From assembly GCA_905233585.1 (NCBI GenBank), contig CAJOFD010000005.1:32647-96646 (forward strand): DNA of 64,000 nt, given 5' to 3'. The DNA is from an uncultured Bacteroidales bacterium (lineage in GTDB: Bacteria; Bacteroidota; Bacteroidia; Bacteroidales; WCHB1-69). The notes below the pieces were generated by a model that was not told the origin of the DNA, ran no database searches, and saw only the letters and a list, made by a program, of their open reading frames with translations. This document shows, one piece after another, positions 1-8,227 of this stretch. Position 1 is the stretch's first letter. Every line of letters begins with the position of its first letter. The translations under genes were made by a program, and so were the position numbers.

Positions 1-1
1 T

Positions 2-439
2 ACTTTTATACAGAGGTTGAATTCCAAGACGGGATTGAATTTTCGTATGCCTACGGAGGCGGAATGGGAATATGCGGCACGGGGAGGCAACAAGAGCAAT
101 GGATATACATATTCCGGTAGTAATACTATAGGAGATGTAGCGTGGTATGATGACAATAGCAATAATACTACCCATCAGGTTATGCAAAAACAAGCCAATG
201 AATTGGGCTTGTATGATATGAGTGGTAATGTTTATGAATGGTGCAGTGATTGGTATAGCAGCACCTACTATAGTGAGAGTGCAGGAGCGAGCAATCCTAA
301 GGGACCGTCATCAGGCTCTTACCGCGTGTATCGGGGTGGCAGTTGGCGCAGCAATGCGAGGGCCTGCCGTGTTTCGTATCGTACCTACCGCGATCCCGAC
401 AACCGCAACTACTGCCTCGGCTTTCGCCTTGCCCTATAG
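2..439 (+). CDS. FGE-sulfatase / C-lectin-fold domain protein, 3' part
   Basis: The reading frame is open to the left edge, so only the C-terminal ~145 residues are visible and the true start lies outside. It shows the formylglycine-generating-enzyme (SUMF1-like) signature: RMPTEAEWEYAARGG, then NELGLYDMSGNVYEWCSDWY, then YRGGSW and a closing GFRLAL. In Bacteroidota such proteins are often not true sulfatase activators but secreted or surface lectin-fold proteins. The two active-site cysteines of real FGE cannot be judged in this fragment. The last ~110 bp are GC-rich and built almost only of NNY codons at the positions that vary in this family, unlike the AT-rich upstream part, which suggests a hypervariable C-terminus (see the separate entry). 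A promoter for rpmB follows about 100 bp after the stop. Domain assignment is firm; the biological role is open. Confidence 0.88.
   Translation, partial: TFIQRLNSKTGLNFRMPTEAEWEYAARGGNKSNGYTYSGSNTIGDVAWYDDNSNNTTHQVMQKQANELGLYDMSGNVYEWCSDWYSSTYYSESAGASNPKGPSSGSYRVYRGGSWRSNARACRVSYRTYRDPDNRNYCLGFRLAL
326..433 (+). other. Candidate diversity-generating retroelement variable region
   Basis: This is the 3' end of the FGE-like gene. The conserved scaffold reads R-V-x-R-G-G-S-W-xxx-A-R-x-C-R-V-S-x-R-xxxx-P-xx-R-xxxx-G-F-R-L-A. The x positions are encoded by tat, cgc, agc, aat, gcc, tat, acc, tac, cgc, gat, gac, aac, aac, tac, tgc and ctc. All sixteen end in C or T. That is the pattern expected when AAY codons of a template are adenine-mutagenised by a diversity-generating retroelement, whose known targets include FGE-like lectin-fold proteins. 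No reverse transcriptase or template repeat is visible in this window, so the call is an inference. Confidence 0.55.
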
Positions 440-538
440 TTCTTCCTAAAAAAAGAGAAGGCAAAAGAATTTTATTGGAATCAGATTATGCATAAAAAAT
501 ATTTTCAATAAATTAGTTATTGGTAAGAAAAAAAGTTG

Positions 539-546
539 TATCTTTG
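539..546 (+). promoter_or_regulatory. -7 promoter box for rpmB
   Basis: TATCTTTG followed by C matches the Bacteroidota primary-sigma -7 consensus TAnnTTTG. It lies 50 bp before the rpmB start, giving a leader of about 45 nt. A TTG about 17 bp upstream could serve as the -33 element. Confidence 0.7.
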
Positions 547-596
547 CATTTCTGAAAATTTAATAGAATAAAAAATAAAGGAAAGGTATTTATATT

Positions 597-833
597 ATGT
601 CAAAAATTTGTGTGATAACAGGGAAAAAAGCTTTAAAAGGAAATTATGTTTCTCATTCAAATATAAAAACGAAACGTAGATTTTATCCAAATTTGCAAGA
701 AAAGAAATTTTATATTCCGGAAACAGACGAATGGGTGATATTGAAAGTTTCTGCTAAGGGTATTAAACACATCAATAGAAATGGTGTTTTAAATTCTTTG
801 CAAAAAGCGTATGACAAAGGTATTATTTACTAA
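597..833 (+). CDS. rpmB: 50S ribosomal protein L28
   Basis: A 78-residue basic protein starting MSKICVITGKKALKGNYVSHSNIKT, the standard L28 N-terminus, with the usual length. It is a late-assembling structural protein of the large ribosomal subunit. The start is the ATG 50 bp after a clear -7 box. In many Bacteroidota rpmB is followed by rpmG (L33) and a short DUF4295 gene. Here a strong terminator follows directly, so rpmB is transcribed alone and L33 must be encoded elsewhere. The product is certain. Confidence 0.97.
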   Translation: MSKICVITGKKALKGNYVSHSNIKTKRRFYPNLQEKKFYIPETDEWVILKVSAKGIKHINRNGVLNSLQKAYDKGIIY

Positions 834-856
834 GTAGTAGAATAACCGAATATAAA

Positions 857-885
857 AAAAGAGCAACATTTGTTGCTCTTTTTTT
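857..885. terminator. Bidirectional terminator between rpmB and the helicase gene
   Basis: A 12-bp perfect stem, AAAAGAGCAACA pairing with TGTTGCTCTTTT around a 2-4 nt loop, has a T-run on each strand. It serves the convergent rpmB and helicase-nuclease genes; its right end touches the helicase stop codon at 884. Confidence 0.85.
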
Positions 886-3800
886 ATATTGTTTTGGGGT
901 TAATTTTAATTTCATTGTCTTCTTTTGAAATATATATCAATGTGGTGGATTTGACTATATATCCCATTTGGGTTAATATTTCTGCATATTCTTTAATTTG
1001 GTCTTCGTATGTTTTTTTATATTCTTTACCTGTTTTATAATCAATTATATAGACATTTTTGTCGGATATAATTAAACGATCAATTCTTCGTATTTTACCA
1101 GCAAGGTTATTTATTTCAACTTCATTTCGAATAATACTTTTATCTGGTCCAAATAACAATTTTTGATATTGTGGACAGAAAAGTTTGTTTATGATATTTT
1201 CAAGTTGTATTTTTTCATTTGTAGCTAAATTTTTCTGTTTTTTGATGGATTCTATACATATTTTAATATCTTCAATATATACAATTTGAGAAAGATAAGC
1301 GTGTATTAAATCTCCCCAAGCAGAAGCCTCTGCCAATTGTTTTATGCGATGTGTCTGGATTTTAGCCTGTATAGGCAGGGATTGGGTTTTTGTTATCCAT
1401 TTTTGCTCACATTGGGCAGTTTGTTTTTGTTCTTTTGCAACCGATTGCCCGTAAGTGTATCGAATAATATTGTTGTCTTCTTCAAGTGTTGTTTGCTCTT
1501 TTATAATAGATGAGAAGAAAGTTTTTAAATAATTCTTTAAAGAAAAGATTTCTTTTTTGTTAGAGTCTTCGTCTTTTATTGTTTCTGTTTTGATAATATG
1601 CAAATGATTTTTTGCACGGGTAAAGACAACATAATCAATATTAATATCATCTAATAATTGGGCTTCTATCTCTTTTTGGTAATCCGTATTCCAAACTGAC
1701 AGGGCAGTTCGTTTGCTAAAATCAATATTTGTACTTTTTAGGGCATTTGTTGTAATGTCTTGAGGAATATTAACCCAGTGAAGTTTTGTATTTTTATTAC
1801 CTTTCTCATAGATTGGATAGATAACAATTGGAAATTCCAATCCTTTTGATTTATGGCTTGTCATTATCGTAACCGCATTGATATTTTCAGGACTTACAAT
1901 GGCAAGGTTGTCTTTTTTCTCTTCCCAATAGTCAAAAAATTGGTGTTGTTCATATTGTTGTTGATTTGAAAAAGTTGCAATGAAATTCAAAAAAGCTAAT
2001 AAATACGGATTCGGAGTGTTATCTAATCCGAAAATATGATACAATAATTCAGTTTTTTGATACCAATCTTTTTTTTGCAATGTCAACAAATTAAATTGGG
2101 GATAATATTTTTGTATAACTTGTTCTATATCTGTATCTTTTGCATGTTTTAGAAAGTTGTTGTTAGATTCCAATGTTTGTTTTGCTGCAATATATAACAG
2201 TATATTTGCTTTGGCGATTTCGTTTTGTGGATTATTGATGTATTGTAAAATGCTAATAATGAAACGAATGTTTTCGTCATTTTTAAGTAAAAGTGCTTCA
2301 GATGAAATAATATCTATGTTGTTTGCTAATAAAAATTGGGCAATTTCAGCCCCGTGTTTGTTTTCTCTGACCAAAATAGCAATGTCTTCCCATTTGTATC
2401 CCAAATTTTGAGATTGTTCTATTATTCTTTTTATTTCTGAATGTATTTCGGAATCAGTGTCTGATATATCTTTATCTATCTGAATAAGTGATAACTGTAC
2501 TAATCCACCCTTGTTGTTCTCTTTTGCTTTTTGGTTTAGTTCACTGTAAATCTTATTGATGTTGTTTTCTCCGATATTTTCACTTTGGAAATAAGCGCAG
2601 AGTTCTTTAAAATATTGGTTATTAAATGTTACAATATTTTCATAAGAACGATAATTGGTATCCAAAGTAATTTTTCCCATAGCAGTATGATTGTTGAATA
2701 CCGTTTCATCGCTTGTCGGGTATTGCCCCTGTGTATATTGTGTTGCCATTTCAGATAGTGTATTGATTAATTCAACTTTTCCGCTTCTAAATCTGTAAAT
2801 GGCTTGTTTGGGATCTCCTAAAATAGTAATATGACCATTGGTAGCAGTGGCTTCTTCTAACAAAGGCCGAAGACTGTCCCATTGTAAACCAGAGGTGTCT
2901 TGAAATTCATCAATGAAGAAATATTTGTATTTAGTCCCCATTTTCTCATAAACAAAAGGAATAGGTTCTTCTTTTATGTGTTTGGCTAATTTTACATTGG
3001 CTTCACTAATGTGAGTAAGGTGTTTTTGTTGTTTTATTTTTTCGTAGCCTAAGTGCATTTCTTGTAGCAAGGCAACACTATAAATATGTTTCAATATCAT
3101 ATCTATAGATACATATTGTCCATATTGTTTTAAAATATTTTCATATTTTTTCCGTAATTTTTCTGCCATATCATTCAGTAGGTCGGTTGAATATTTTTTT
3201 TCTGAGGCCTTATTACAACCGTTTGTGTCGCCATTACGGAATTGCATGAGAGTGTTTGAGTTGATTTGGCTCTTTTCAAATGTTTTATATTCGCCATTTG
3301 CAAAATTGTCAAAACAATTGTATAGTGTTCCACGATTGAAATCCTCTCTTGTTAAACCATATTGTTGAATGATGCCTATGGCTTCTTGTCCCAATTGTTT
3401 CAACTGAAAGTCTATGTTGTTTCTTTGTTTGAACAGATTAGATATGATATTTTGGAAATCTGATAATTTTTGTATTCCTTTATTTTTTTCTAAATAGGGA
3501 ATAGTGTTTTCAGAAAAAAGATTTTGTCCGCCATCTTTTTTTAATTTATCGTCTATTTTCCAACTTTTATTATCGGTTAATTGTGTTTCAAGAAATTTTA
3601 GAACAATTTGATTTAAATCAGGTTCGCCATTCTCGCCAATACGAGCCATTAAATTTTCGATAATTTGATTGATAAGCGTTTTTTCGCTCAATTCAACTTG
3701 AGCATGCAAGGGAATATCAAGTTCGATAGCAAAGGCTTGTACAATTTTTTGGAAAAAACTGTCAATGGTGCAAATGGAAAAATTGTTGTAGTTGTGTAAA

Positions 3801-4105
3801 ATATTGGATAAGGATTCTTTACATCTTTTTTTTATCTCTTCTTCTGAAATGTCCAGTTCATTTTTGAGGGCTATTAACAAATCATTTTGTTTGCCTTCTG
3901 GAATTTCTTTTAGGAATCTAAGAATACGTTCTTTCATTTCCCCAACGGCTTTGTTGGTGAAAGTTATCGCTAAAATGTTTTTATATATGTTTGTTTGAGA
4001 GTATTTTATACATAATTTAATATATTCTTTGGCTAAATTGTAAGTTTTGCCTGTTCCTGCCGAGGCTTCAAAAATAGAAAATTGGGGTTTGTCAGATAAA
4101 ATCAT
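884..4105 (-). CDS. UvrD-family helicase / PD-(D/E)XK nuclease, AddA/RecB-like
   Basis: A 1073-residue superfamily 1 helicase joined to a nuclease. The Walker A motif ASAGTGKT is at residues 14-21, the Walker B region FFIDEFQDTS near residue 400, and a conserved helicase motif VTIMTSHKSKGLEFP in the C-terminal half. The RecB-type nuclease motif IIDYKTGK begins near residue 1020. This layout and length fit the AddA/RecB subunit of a double-strand-break-processing exonuclease that starts homologous recombination. The usual partner, an AddB-like PD-(D/E)XK protein, is not adjacent. The gene lies 6 bp downstream of queE on the same strand and is probably cotranscribed with it. Family is secure; whether the holoenzyme is AddAB-like is inferred. 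Confidence 0.9.
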   Translation of the reverse strand: MILSDKPQFSIFEASAGTGKTYNLAKEYIKLCIKYSQTNIYKNILAITFTNKAVGEMKERILRFLKEIPEGKQNDLLIALKNELDISEEEIKKRCKESLSNILHNYNNFSICTIDSFFQKIVQAFAIELDIPLHAQVELSEKTLINQIIENLMARIGENGEPDLNQIVLKFLETQLTDNKSWKIDDKLKKDGGQNLFSENTIPYLEKNKGIQKLSDFQNIISNLFKQRNNIDFQLKQLGQEAIGIIQQYGLTREDFNRGTLYNCFDNFANGEYKTFEKSQINSNTLMQFRNGDTNGCNKASEKKYSTDLLNDMAEKLRKKYENILKQYGQYVSIDMILKHIYSVALLQEMHLGYEKIKQQKHLTHISEANVKLAKHIKEEPIPFVYEKMGTKYKYFFIDEFQDTSGLQWDSLRPLLEEATATNGHITILGDPKQAIYRFRSGKVELINTLSEMATQYTQGQYPTSDETVFNNHTAMGKITLDTNYRSYENIVTFNNQYFKELCAYFQSENIGENNINKIYSELNQKAKENNKGGLVQLSLIQIDKDISDTDSEIHSEIKRIIEQSQNLGYKWEDIAILVRENKHGAEIAQFLLANNIDIISSEALLLKNDENIRFIISILQYINNPQNEIAKANILLYIAAKQTLESNNNFLKHAKDTDIEQVIQKYYPQFNLLTLQKKDWYQKTELLYHIFGLDNTPNPYLLAFLNFIATFSNQQQYEQHQFFDYWEEKKDNLAIVSPENINAVTIMTSHKSKGLEFPIVIYPIYEKGNKNTKLHWVNIPQDITTNALKSTNIDFSKRTALSVWNTDYQKEIEAQLLDDINIDYVVFTRAKNHLHIIKTETIKDEDSNKKEIFSLKNYLKTFFSSIIKEQTTLEEDNNIIRYTYGQSVAKEQKQTAQCEQKWITKTQSLPIQAKIQTHRIKQLAEASAWGDLIHAYLSQIVYIEDIKICIESIKKQKNLATNEKIQLENIINKLFCPQYQKLLFGPDKSIIRNEVEINNLAGKIRRIDRLIISDKNVYIIDYKTGKEYKKTYEDQIKEYAEILTQMGYIVKSTTLIYISKEDNEIKINPKTI

Positions 4106-4111
4106 ATTATT

Positions 4112-4741
4112 TTAAGGTATGTGAATATATTTATGACTTTGTATGGAAATACGCCATTGCGGGTGGGCAAGAATGTAATCAACAATACCTTGATATGTAT
4201 ATTTACATTTAGACCATTCGGGTTGCAGGTACAACCTGCAGTTTTTGTTTACTTTCTTTGCATTTTCCTCTGCCCATAAAAAGTCATCGGTAGATTCGAT
4301 AATTACTTTTAGTTCATTGGCTTTTGCATAAAATTCATCGTGCAAAAATACTCCTTTTTTTGGGGAAAAACATATCCAATTCCACTGCCCACTCAAATGG
4401 TGTGAACCAGAAGTCTCTAAATGTGTTTGAAAATGAATTTCTTTTAGTCTTTTGCAAAGATAGTTCAAATTATATTTGCAAGGTTCACCTCCTGTAATGA
4501 CAATGGTTTTGGTGGGAAGATATTGAAGTTTGTCTATAATTTCATCAACAGCCACTAGAGGATGAATGGCAGCATTCCATGCTTCTTTGACATCGCAAAA
4601 ACTGCAACCTACATCACAACCTCCAATTCGTAAAAAATAGGCGGCTGTTCCAGTGTAAAAACCTTCGCCTTGCAAGGTATAAAAATCTTCCATAATCGGA
4701 AGCATGGTTCCGTTTTCTAATTTTTCCTGATTTTCTATCAT
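4112..4741 (-). CDS. queE: 7-carboxy-7-deazaguanine synthase QueE
   Basis: A 209-residue radical SAM protein. The cluster-binding motif CDVGCSFC (CX3CX2C) is at residues 42-49, preceded by the family segment FYTLQGEGFYTG and followed by VITGGEP. QueE converts 6-carboxytetrahydropterin to 7-carboxy-7-deazaguanine in the queuosine (preQ1) tRNA-modification pathway. An in-frame ATG at 4759 lies inside the -7 promoter box, so I place the start at the ATG ending at 4741, which gives a short leader of about 10 nt. The helicase-nuclease gene follows after 6 bp. No other queuosine genes are nearby. Confidence 0.9.
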   Translation of the reverse strand: MIENQEKLENGTMLPIMEDFYTLQGEGFYTGTAAYFLRIGGCDVGCSFCDVKEAWNAAIHPLVAVDEIIDKLQYLPTKTIVITGGEPCKYNLNYLCKRLKEIHFQTHLETSGSHHLSGQWNWICFSPKKGVFLHDEFYAKANELKVIIESTDDFLWAEENAKKVNKNCRLYLQPEWSKCKYTYQGIVDYILAHPQWRISIQSHKYIHIP

Positions 4742-4756
4742 TATTTCTATTTTATG

Positions 4757-4764
4757 CAAAGATA
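4757..4764 (-). promoter_or_regulatory. -7 promoter box for queE
   Basis: On the minus strand this reads TATCTTTG followed by C, the Bacteroidota -7 consensus. It overlaps the upstream candidate ATG of queE and therefore decides the start in favour of 4741. Confidence 0.65.
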
Positions 4765-4889
4765 CTACTTTTTTTTATGTAAAAATAGCCTTTTGTTGAG
4801 GGCTGAAAATGCAAAATTACGTATATCATATTATCAATCATAAGGTTGTCTTTTTTTGGAAAATACGTTTATCATATCTTTTTTTTTTG

Positions 4890-4897
4890 TAATTTTG
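4890..4897 (+). promoter_or_regulatory. -7 promoter box for the dksA-like/lspA operon
   Basis: TAATTTTG matches TAnnTTTG and sits 36 bp before the dksA-like start, in a very AT-rich stretch. No convincing -33 TTTG at the usual distance. Confidence 0.5.
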
Positions 4898-4932
4898 ACA
4901 AATATTTATCATATAATTAAATTCATTTTATT

Positions 4933-5331
4933 ATGGGTATAGTTAATACGGAAGGAAAAAGATATTCCGATGAAGAATTGCAAGAGTTTAAAGAGTTGAT
5001 TTTAGAAAAGTTAGCCAAGGCTCGTGAAGATATGAAACAATTTGCCGATGCTGTAAATGGATCGAAAGGCAACGATGTAATGGATACTTCGCCTTCTTTT
5101 AAATTGTTGGAAGAAGGTCAATCAACGTTGTTTAAAGAAGAAAATAGTCGTTTAGCCGGTCGGTTGGAGAAATATATCAAGAATTTAGAGGCAGCCTTGA
5201 TACGTATTGAAAATAAAACATACGGCATTTGTAGAGAAACAGGCGAGTTAATTCCCAAAGAAAGATTGATGAGTGTACCTCATGCAACGCTTTCTTATGA
5301 GGCCAAAATAAACGAGAAAAAGAAGAAATAA
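4933..5331 (+). CDS. DksA/TraR-type zinc-finger family protein without zinc cysteines
   Basis: A 132-residue protein with a long helical N-terminus (a probable coiled coil) and the C-terminal signature YGICRETGELIPKERLMSVPHAT of the DksA/TraR family. In E. coli DksA this region binds zinc through four cysteines; here only one cysteine remains. That is usual for the Bacteroidota branch, where the fold persists without metal. DksA proteins bind the RNA polymerase secondary channel and, with ppGpp, tune rRNA and biosynthetic promoters. The stop codon is immediately followed by the GTG start of lspA, a pairing common in this phylum. Family assignment is good; the regulatory role is inferred. Confidence 0.88.
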   Translation: MGIVNTEGKRYSDEELQEFKELILEKLAKAREDMKQFADAVNGSKGNDVMDTSPSFKLLEEGQSTLFKEENSRLAGRLEKYIKNLEAALIRIENKTYGICRETGELIPKERLMSVPHATLSYEAKINEKKKK

Positions 5332-6000
5332 GTGAAAAAAAGACTTACATTTTCTGTTCTTTTGGCCATATTGTTGATAGTTTTAGATCAAATATTAAAA
5401 ATATGGACAAAGACACACATGTATCTTGGCGAAGAACATGCCATTTTCGGTCAATGGTTTTTATTGCACTTTATAGAAAATGAAGGTATGGCCTTTGGTA
5501 TGAGTTTTGGCGGTATCAATGGGAAAATTTTTCTTACCTTATTTAGATTGATTGCTGCTATTTTTATTGGCTATGCAATAGTTAAAATGTCAAAAAATGC
5601 AGTTCCTAAACGATTGTTAATATTTACTGTTTTTGTTTTTGCAGGTGCTATTGGCAATGTAATAGATTGTTTTTGCTACGGACAAATTTTTTCTAAAAGT
5701 GAATATTTTGGAGCCATTGCCCAATTGTTTCCGGAAAGTGGGGGATATGCTCCTATATTGCAAGGCAAAGTAGTAGATATGATACAATTCGATTTGTTTA
5801 CAATCAATTTTTCCGAATCTTTACCATTGATTGGAGGTGCAGCATTCAATTTTTTTCCGGCGGTGTTTAATTTAGCAGATACATGGATAACAATAGGTTT
5901 GTTCGCAATAATACTCTTTTGTTACAAACCGTTATCCCAATTTATAGTATCTTGGGAACAGAAAAAGACAAAGACAAAGACAAAGAATACGCAGATGTAG
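5332..6000 (+). CDS. lspA: Lipoprotein signal peptidase
   Basis: A 222-residue membrane protein with four hydrophobic segments. The two aspartates of the aspartyl-protease site are at D112 (GNVIDC) and D183 (FNLADTW), and the N-terminal segment has the usual LDQILKIW. It cleaves the signal peptide of diacylglyceryl-modified prolipoproteins in the inner membrane. The start is GTG directly after the TAA of the dksA-like gene. The protein is longer than the ~165-residue proteobacterial enzyme because of an insert between the two aspartates, normal for Bacteroidota, and it ends in a Lys/Thr-rich tail. Several likely substrates with lipoboxes are in this window. Confidence 0.96.
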   Translation: MKKRLTFSVLLAILLIVLDQILKIWTKTHMYLGEEHAIFGQWFLLHFIENEGMAFGMSFGGINGKIFLTLFRLIAAIFIGYAIVKMSKNAVPKRLLIFTVFVFAGAIGNVIDCFCYGQIFSKSEYFGAIAQLFPESGGYAPILQGKVVDMIQFDLFTINFSESLPLIGGAAFNFFPAVFNLADTWITIGLFAIILFCYKPLSQFIVSWEQKKTKTKTKNTQM

Positions 6001-6096
6001 TCTTTAAATGAGAATAAAACAAACTGATTGTGAATGGTTTGTAAAAAAAATATAAATTTTTTTTGATTTATTTCGCTAATATTCAAAATAATATTG

Positions 6097-6104
6097 TACC
6101 TTTG
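6097..6104 (+). promoter_or_regulatory. -7 promoter box for the HU gene
   Basis: TACCTTTG followed by C fits TAnnTTTG, 43 bp upstream of the HU start codon. Confidence 0.65.
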
Positions 6105-6146
6105 CAATCTAATTTTTGAAATTAATAATTAAAAAAGTAAGTAAAA

Positions 6147-6431
6147 ATGACAAAAGCAGATTTAGTATCAGAAATTGCAAACAAAACAGGTGTAGATAAA
6201 GCCGCAGTTCAAATTGTTGTTGATTCTTTTATGACAACCGTAAAAGGTTCTTTGTTGAAAAAAGAAAACGTATATTTAAGAGGTTTTGGTAGTTTTATTA
6301 TTAAAGAAAGAGCAAAGAAAACCGGAAGAAATATTTCTAAAGGTACAACACTCATTATCCCTGCTCACAAGATTCCTGCTTTCAAACCGGCAAAATCTTT
6401 TTCTACAGTTGTAAAAGCAAAAGTTAAATAA
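6147..6431 (+). CDS. HU-family DNA-binding protein
   Basis: A 94-residue protein beginning MTKADLVSEIANKTG, with the beta-arm region RGFGSFIIKERAKKTGRNISKG and a basic C-terminus. This is the classic HU/IHF fold; length and motif order are complete. HU dimers bend and compact DNA as nucleoid proteins. The start is an ATG 43 bp after its own promoter box. It probably shares a transcript with the small COX24-like gene 17 bp downstream, before a terminator at 6564. Bacteroidota usually have several HU paralogs, so no gene symbol is given. Confidence 0.95.
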   Translation: MTKADLVSEIANKTGVDKAAVQIVVDSFMTTVKGSLLKKENVYLRGFGSFIIKERAKKTGRNISKGTTLIIPAHKIPAFKPAKSFSTVVKAKVK

Positions 6432-6448
6432 AAAAATAGAGTGTAATT

Positions 6449-6538
6449 ATGCCTAGTGGAAAAAAGAGGAAAAGACACAAGATGTCTACCCATAAACGTA
6501 AAAAACGTTTACGCAAGAATAGACACAAGAAGAAATAA
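6449..6538 (+). CDS. AURKAIP1/COX24-like small basic protein (29 aa)
   Basis: A 29-codon gene (ATG 6449, TAA 6536-6538). The product starts MPSGKKRKRHKMSTHKRKK and continues RLRKNRHKKK, so two thirds of its residues are Lys, Arg or His. Near-identical peptides occur across Bacteroidota and are annotated, as I recall, as AURKAIP1/COX24-domain proteins, related to the mitochondrial small-subunit protein mS38. A ribosome-associated role is therefore plausible. The reading frame, the ATG and the position between the HU stop and a terminator support a real gene. Function is inferred from family resemblance only. Confidence 0.85.
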   Translation: MPSGKKRKRHKMSTHKRKKRLRKNRHKKK

Positions 6539-6563
6539 TACATTTTAAACTTCTTATATGTTG

Positions 6564-6615
6564 GACTAAATCACATATTCCCCAATATTAGTGAATGTGT
6601 GGTTTAGTTTTTTTA
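6564..6615 (+). terminator. Terminator after the HU/COX24-like unit
   Basis: GACTAAATCACATATTC pairs with GAATGTGTGGTTTAGT (one G·T pair) around a 12-nt loop, followed by TTTTTTT. It ends only about 5 nt before the first possible start codon of the ribonuclease G gene, so it may also attenuate read-through into that operon. Confidence 0.8.
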
Positions 6616-6619
6616 TTAG

Positions 6620-8227
6620 TTGAATGCACCATTTGATAAAAATAACCTTACTTTGAGTAAAGAATTATATATAGACAGTAGAGATGGCAATGTGCAAATC
6701 GCTTTGTTGGAGAACAAGGTATTGGTAGAATTGCATAAAGAAAAGCAATCCAATAGCTTTAGAGTTGGTGATATTTATGTGGGCAAAGTCAAAAAACTGA
6801 TACCCGGTCTGAATGCTGCATTTGTAGATATTGGTTGTGAAAAAGACGCATTTCTGCATTATCAAGATTTGGGTAGCAGGTTTACCACATTTCATGCATA
6901 TACAAAACAATGCTTGCAAGGTAATGTTAAAAGTCCATCGTTATCAGATGTAAAGATAATAGATGAAATAAATAAACATGGCGAAATAAAAGATGTGCTT
7001 TCAGCGGGAGATCTGATATTGACACAAATATCCAAAGAAGCCATTTCAACCAAAGGGCCACGTTTGTCCGGTGAAATTTCATTGGTGGGACGGTTCTGTA
7101 TAATGTTGCCTTTTTCCGAAGATGTAATGGTGTCTCAAAAGATAAAATCCAAGGCAGAACGTAATCGGTTGAGGGATATAATGCTGAAAATAAAGCCACC
7201 TCACATGGGTATCATCATTCGTACGGTGGCCAAAGACCAAAATCTTGAGACACTACACGCTGATATGCGTTTGTTGTTATCAAAATGGAATGATATTGTT
7301 TCCGGAATGAGAGGCAATCGTTTCCCAAAATTGGTGGCAAGTGAATTGGACAAAACCTCCGTTGTCTTGAGAGATATGCTCAACGATACATTTGATGCTA
7401 TTTATGTCCATAAAAATTATTTCAATGAAGTAAAAAATTATATTCAACATAATGCCAATAATCAAATTGATTTGCTAAAATTGTACAAAAAAGAGGCACC
7501 TATGTTTGAATATTATGGCATTGCCCGACAAATCAAATCATCGTTTGGAAGGAGTGTCTCATTAAAAGGTGGTGTGTATCTGATCATAGAACATACCGAA
7601 GCCTTGCACGTAATAGATGTAAATAGCGGTCATCGCGTCAGTACGGACAAAACGCAAGAAGATAATGCATTGGATGTAAATATATCGGCGGCAAAGGAAA
7701 TCGCCAGACAGTTGCGGCTACGCGATATGGGCGGTATTATCATTGTCGATTTTATCGATATGCGCAGGGCTGCCAATAGAAAAGCCTTATATAAATGTAT
7801 GCTTGATGAAATGTCCAAGGACAAAGCCCGTCATACTATTTTGCCTGTAAACAAATTCGGACTTATTCAGATTACACGGCAAAGAGTGCGTCCTGAAATC
7901 AATATTGAAATAAGAGAGACCTGTCCCTCTTGCAGCGGAACAGGAAAAGTGAGACCTCCGGTGCTGATTGTTGATGAAATTGAAAACAATTTGCAAATAT
8001 TGGTACAAAAAAACAATGAGCGTTATTTGGAAATACAAGTTCATCCGTTTTTATATGCCTATTTAACACGCCATTTGTTTTGTTTAAGATTAAAATGGAT
8101 GATAAAATATCGTTGTAAAATCAAATTAACTGCGGTAGAATCTTTCCAATTGTTAGAGTATCGTTTCTTTTCCAATCATATTGGAGAAATAAATTTCAAC
8201 GAAACGCAAGAAGAATTTCATGAATAG
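6620..8227 (+). CDS. rng: Ribonuclease G/E family endoribonuclease
   Basis: A 535-residue RNase E/G family protein. An S1-like RNA-binding region spans roughly residues 45-130 (VGDIYVGKVKKLIPGLNAAFVDIG). The catalytic aspartates are in HVIDVNSG (near 333) and VDFIDM (near 378), and the CPSCSGTG zinc-link is near 434. It processes rRNA 5' ends and turns over mRNA. A TAG directly precedes the TTG at 6620. A second in-frame TTG at 6653 would give an N-terminus closer to relatives, so the exact start is uncertain. It heads an apparent operon through rseP; the next gene overlaps its end by 8 bp. Confidence 0.93.
   Translation: MNAPFDKNNLTLSKELYIDSRDGNVQIALLENKVLVELHKEKQSNSFRVGDIYVGKVKKLIPGLNAAFVDIGCEKDAFLHYQDLGSRFTTFHAYTKQCLQGNVKSPSLSDVKIIDEINKHGEIKDVLSAGDLILTQISKEAISTKGPRLSGEISLVGRFCIMLPFSEDVMVSQKIKSKAERNRLRDIMLKIKPPHMGIIIRTVAKDQNLETLHADMRLLLSKWNDIVSGMRGNRFPKLVASELDKTSVVLRDMLNDTFDAIYVHKNYFNEVKNYIQHNANNQIDLLKLYKKEAPMFEYYGIARQIKSSFGRSVSLKGGVYLIIEHTEALHVIDVNSGHRVSTDKTQEDNALDVNISAAKEIARQLRLRDMGGIIIVDFIDMRRAANRKALYKCMLDEMSKDKARHTILPVNKFGLIQITRQRVRPEINIEIRETCPSCSGTGKVRPPVLIVDEIENNLQILVQKNNERYLEIQVHPFLYAYLTRHLFCLRLKWMIKYRCKIKLTAVESFQLLEYRFFSNHIGEINFNETQEEFHE

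Noticed and set aside
222-449. 75-residue frame overlapping the FGE-like gene
   Set aside because: Out-of-frame shadow with Ala/Val-rich sequence; the FGE frame is clearly the coding one.
4742-4759. Longer QueE start at 4759
   Set aside because: The codon overlaps the TATCTTTG promoter box, so it would not be transcribed.
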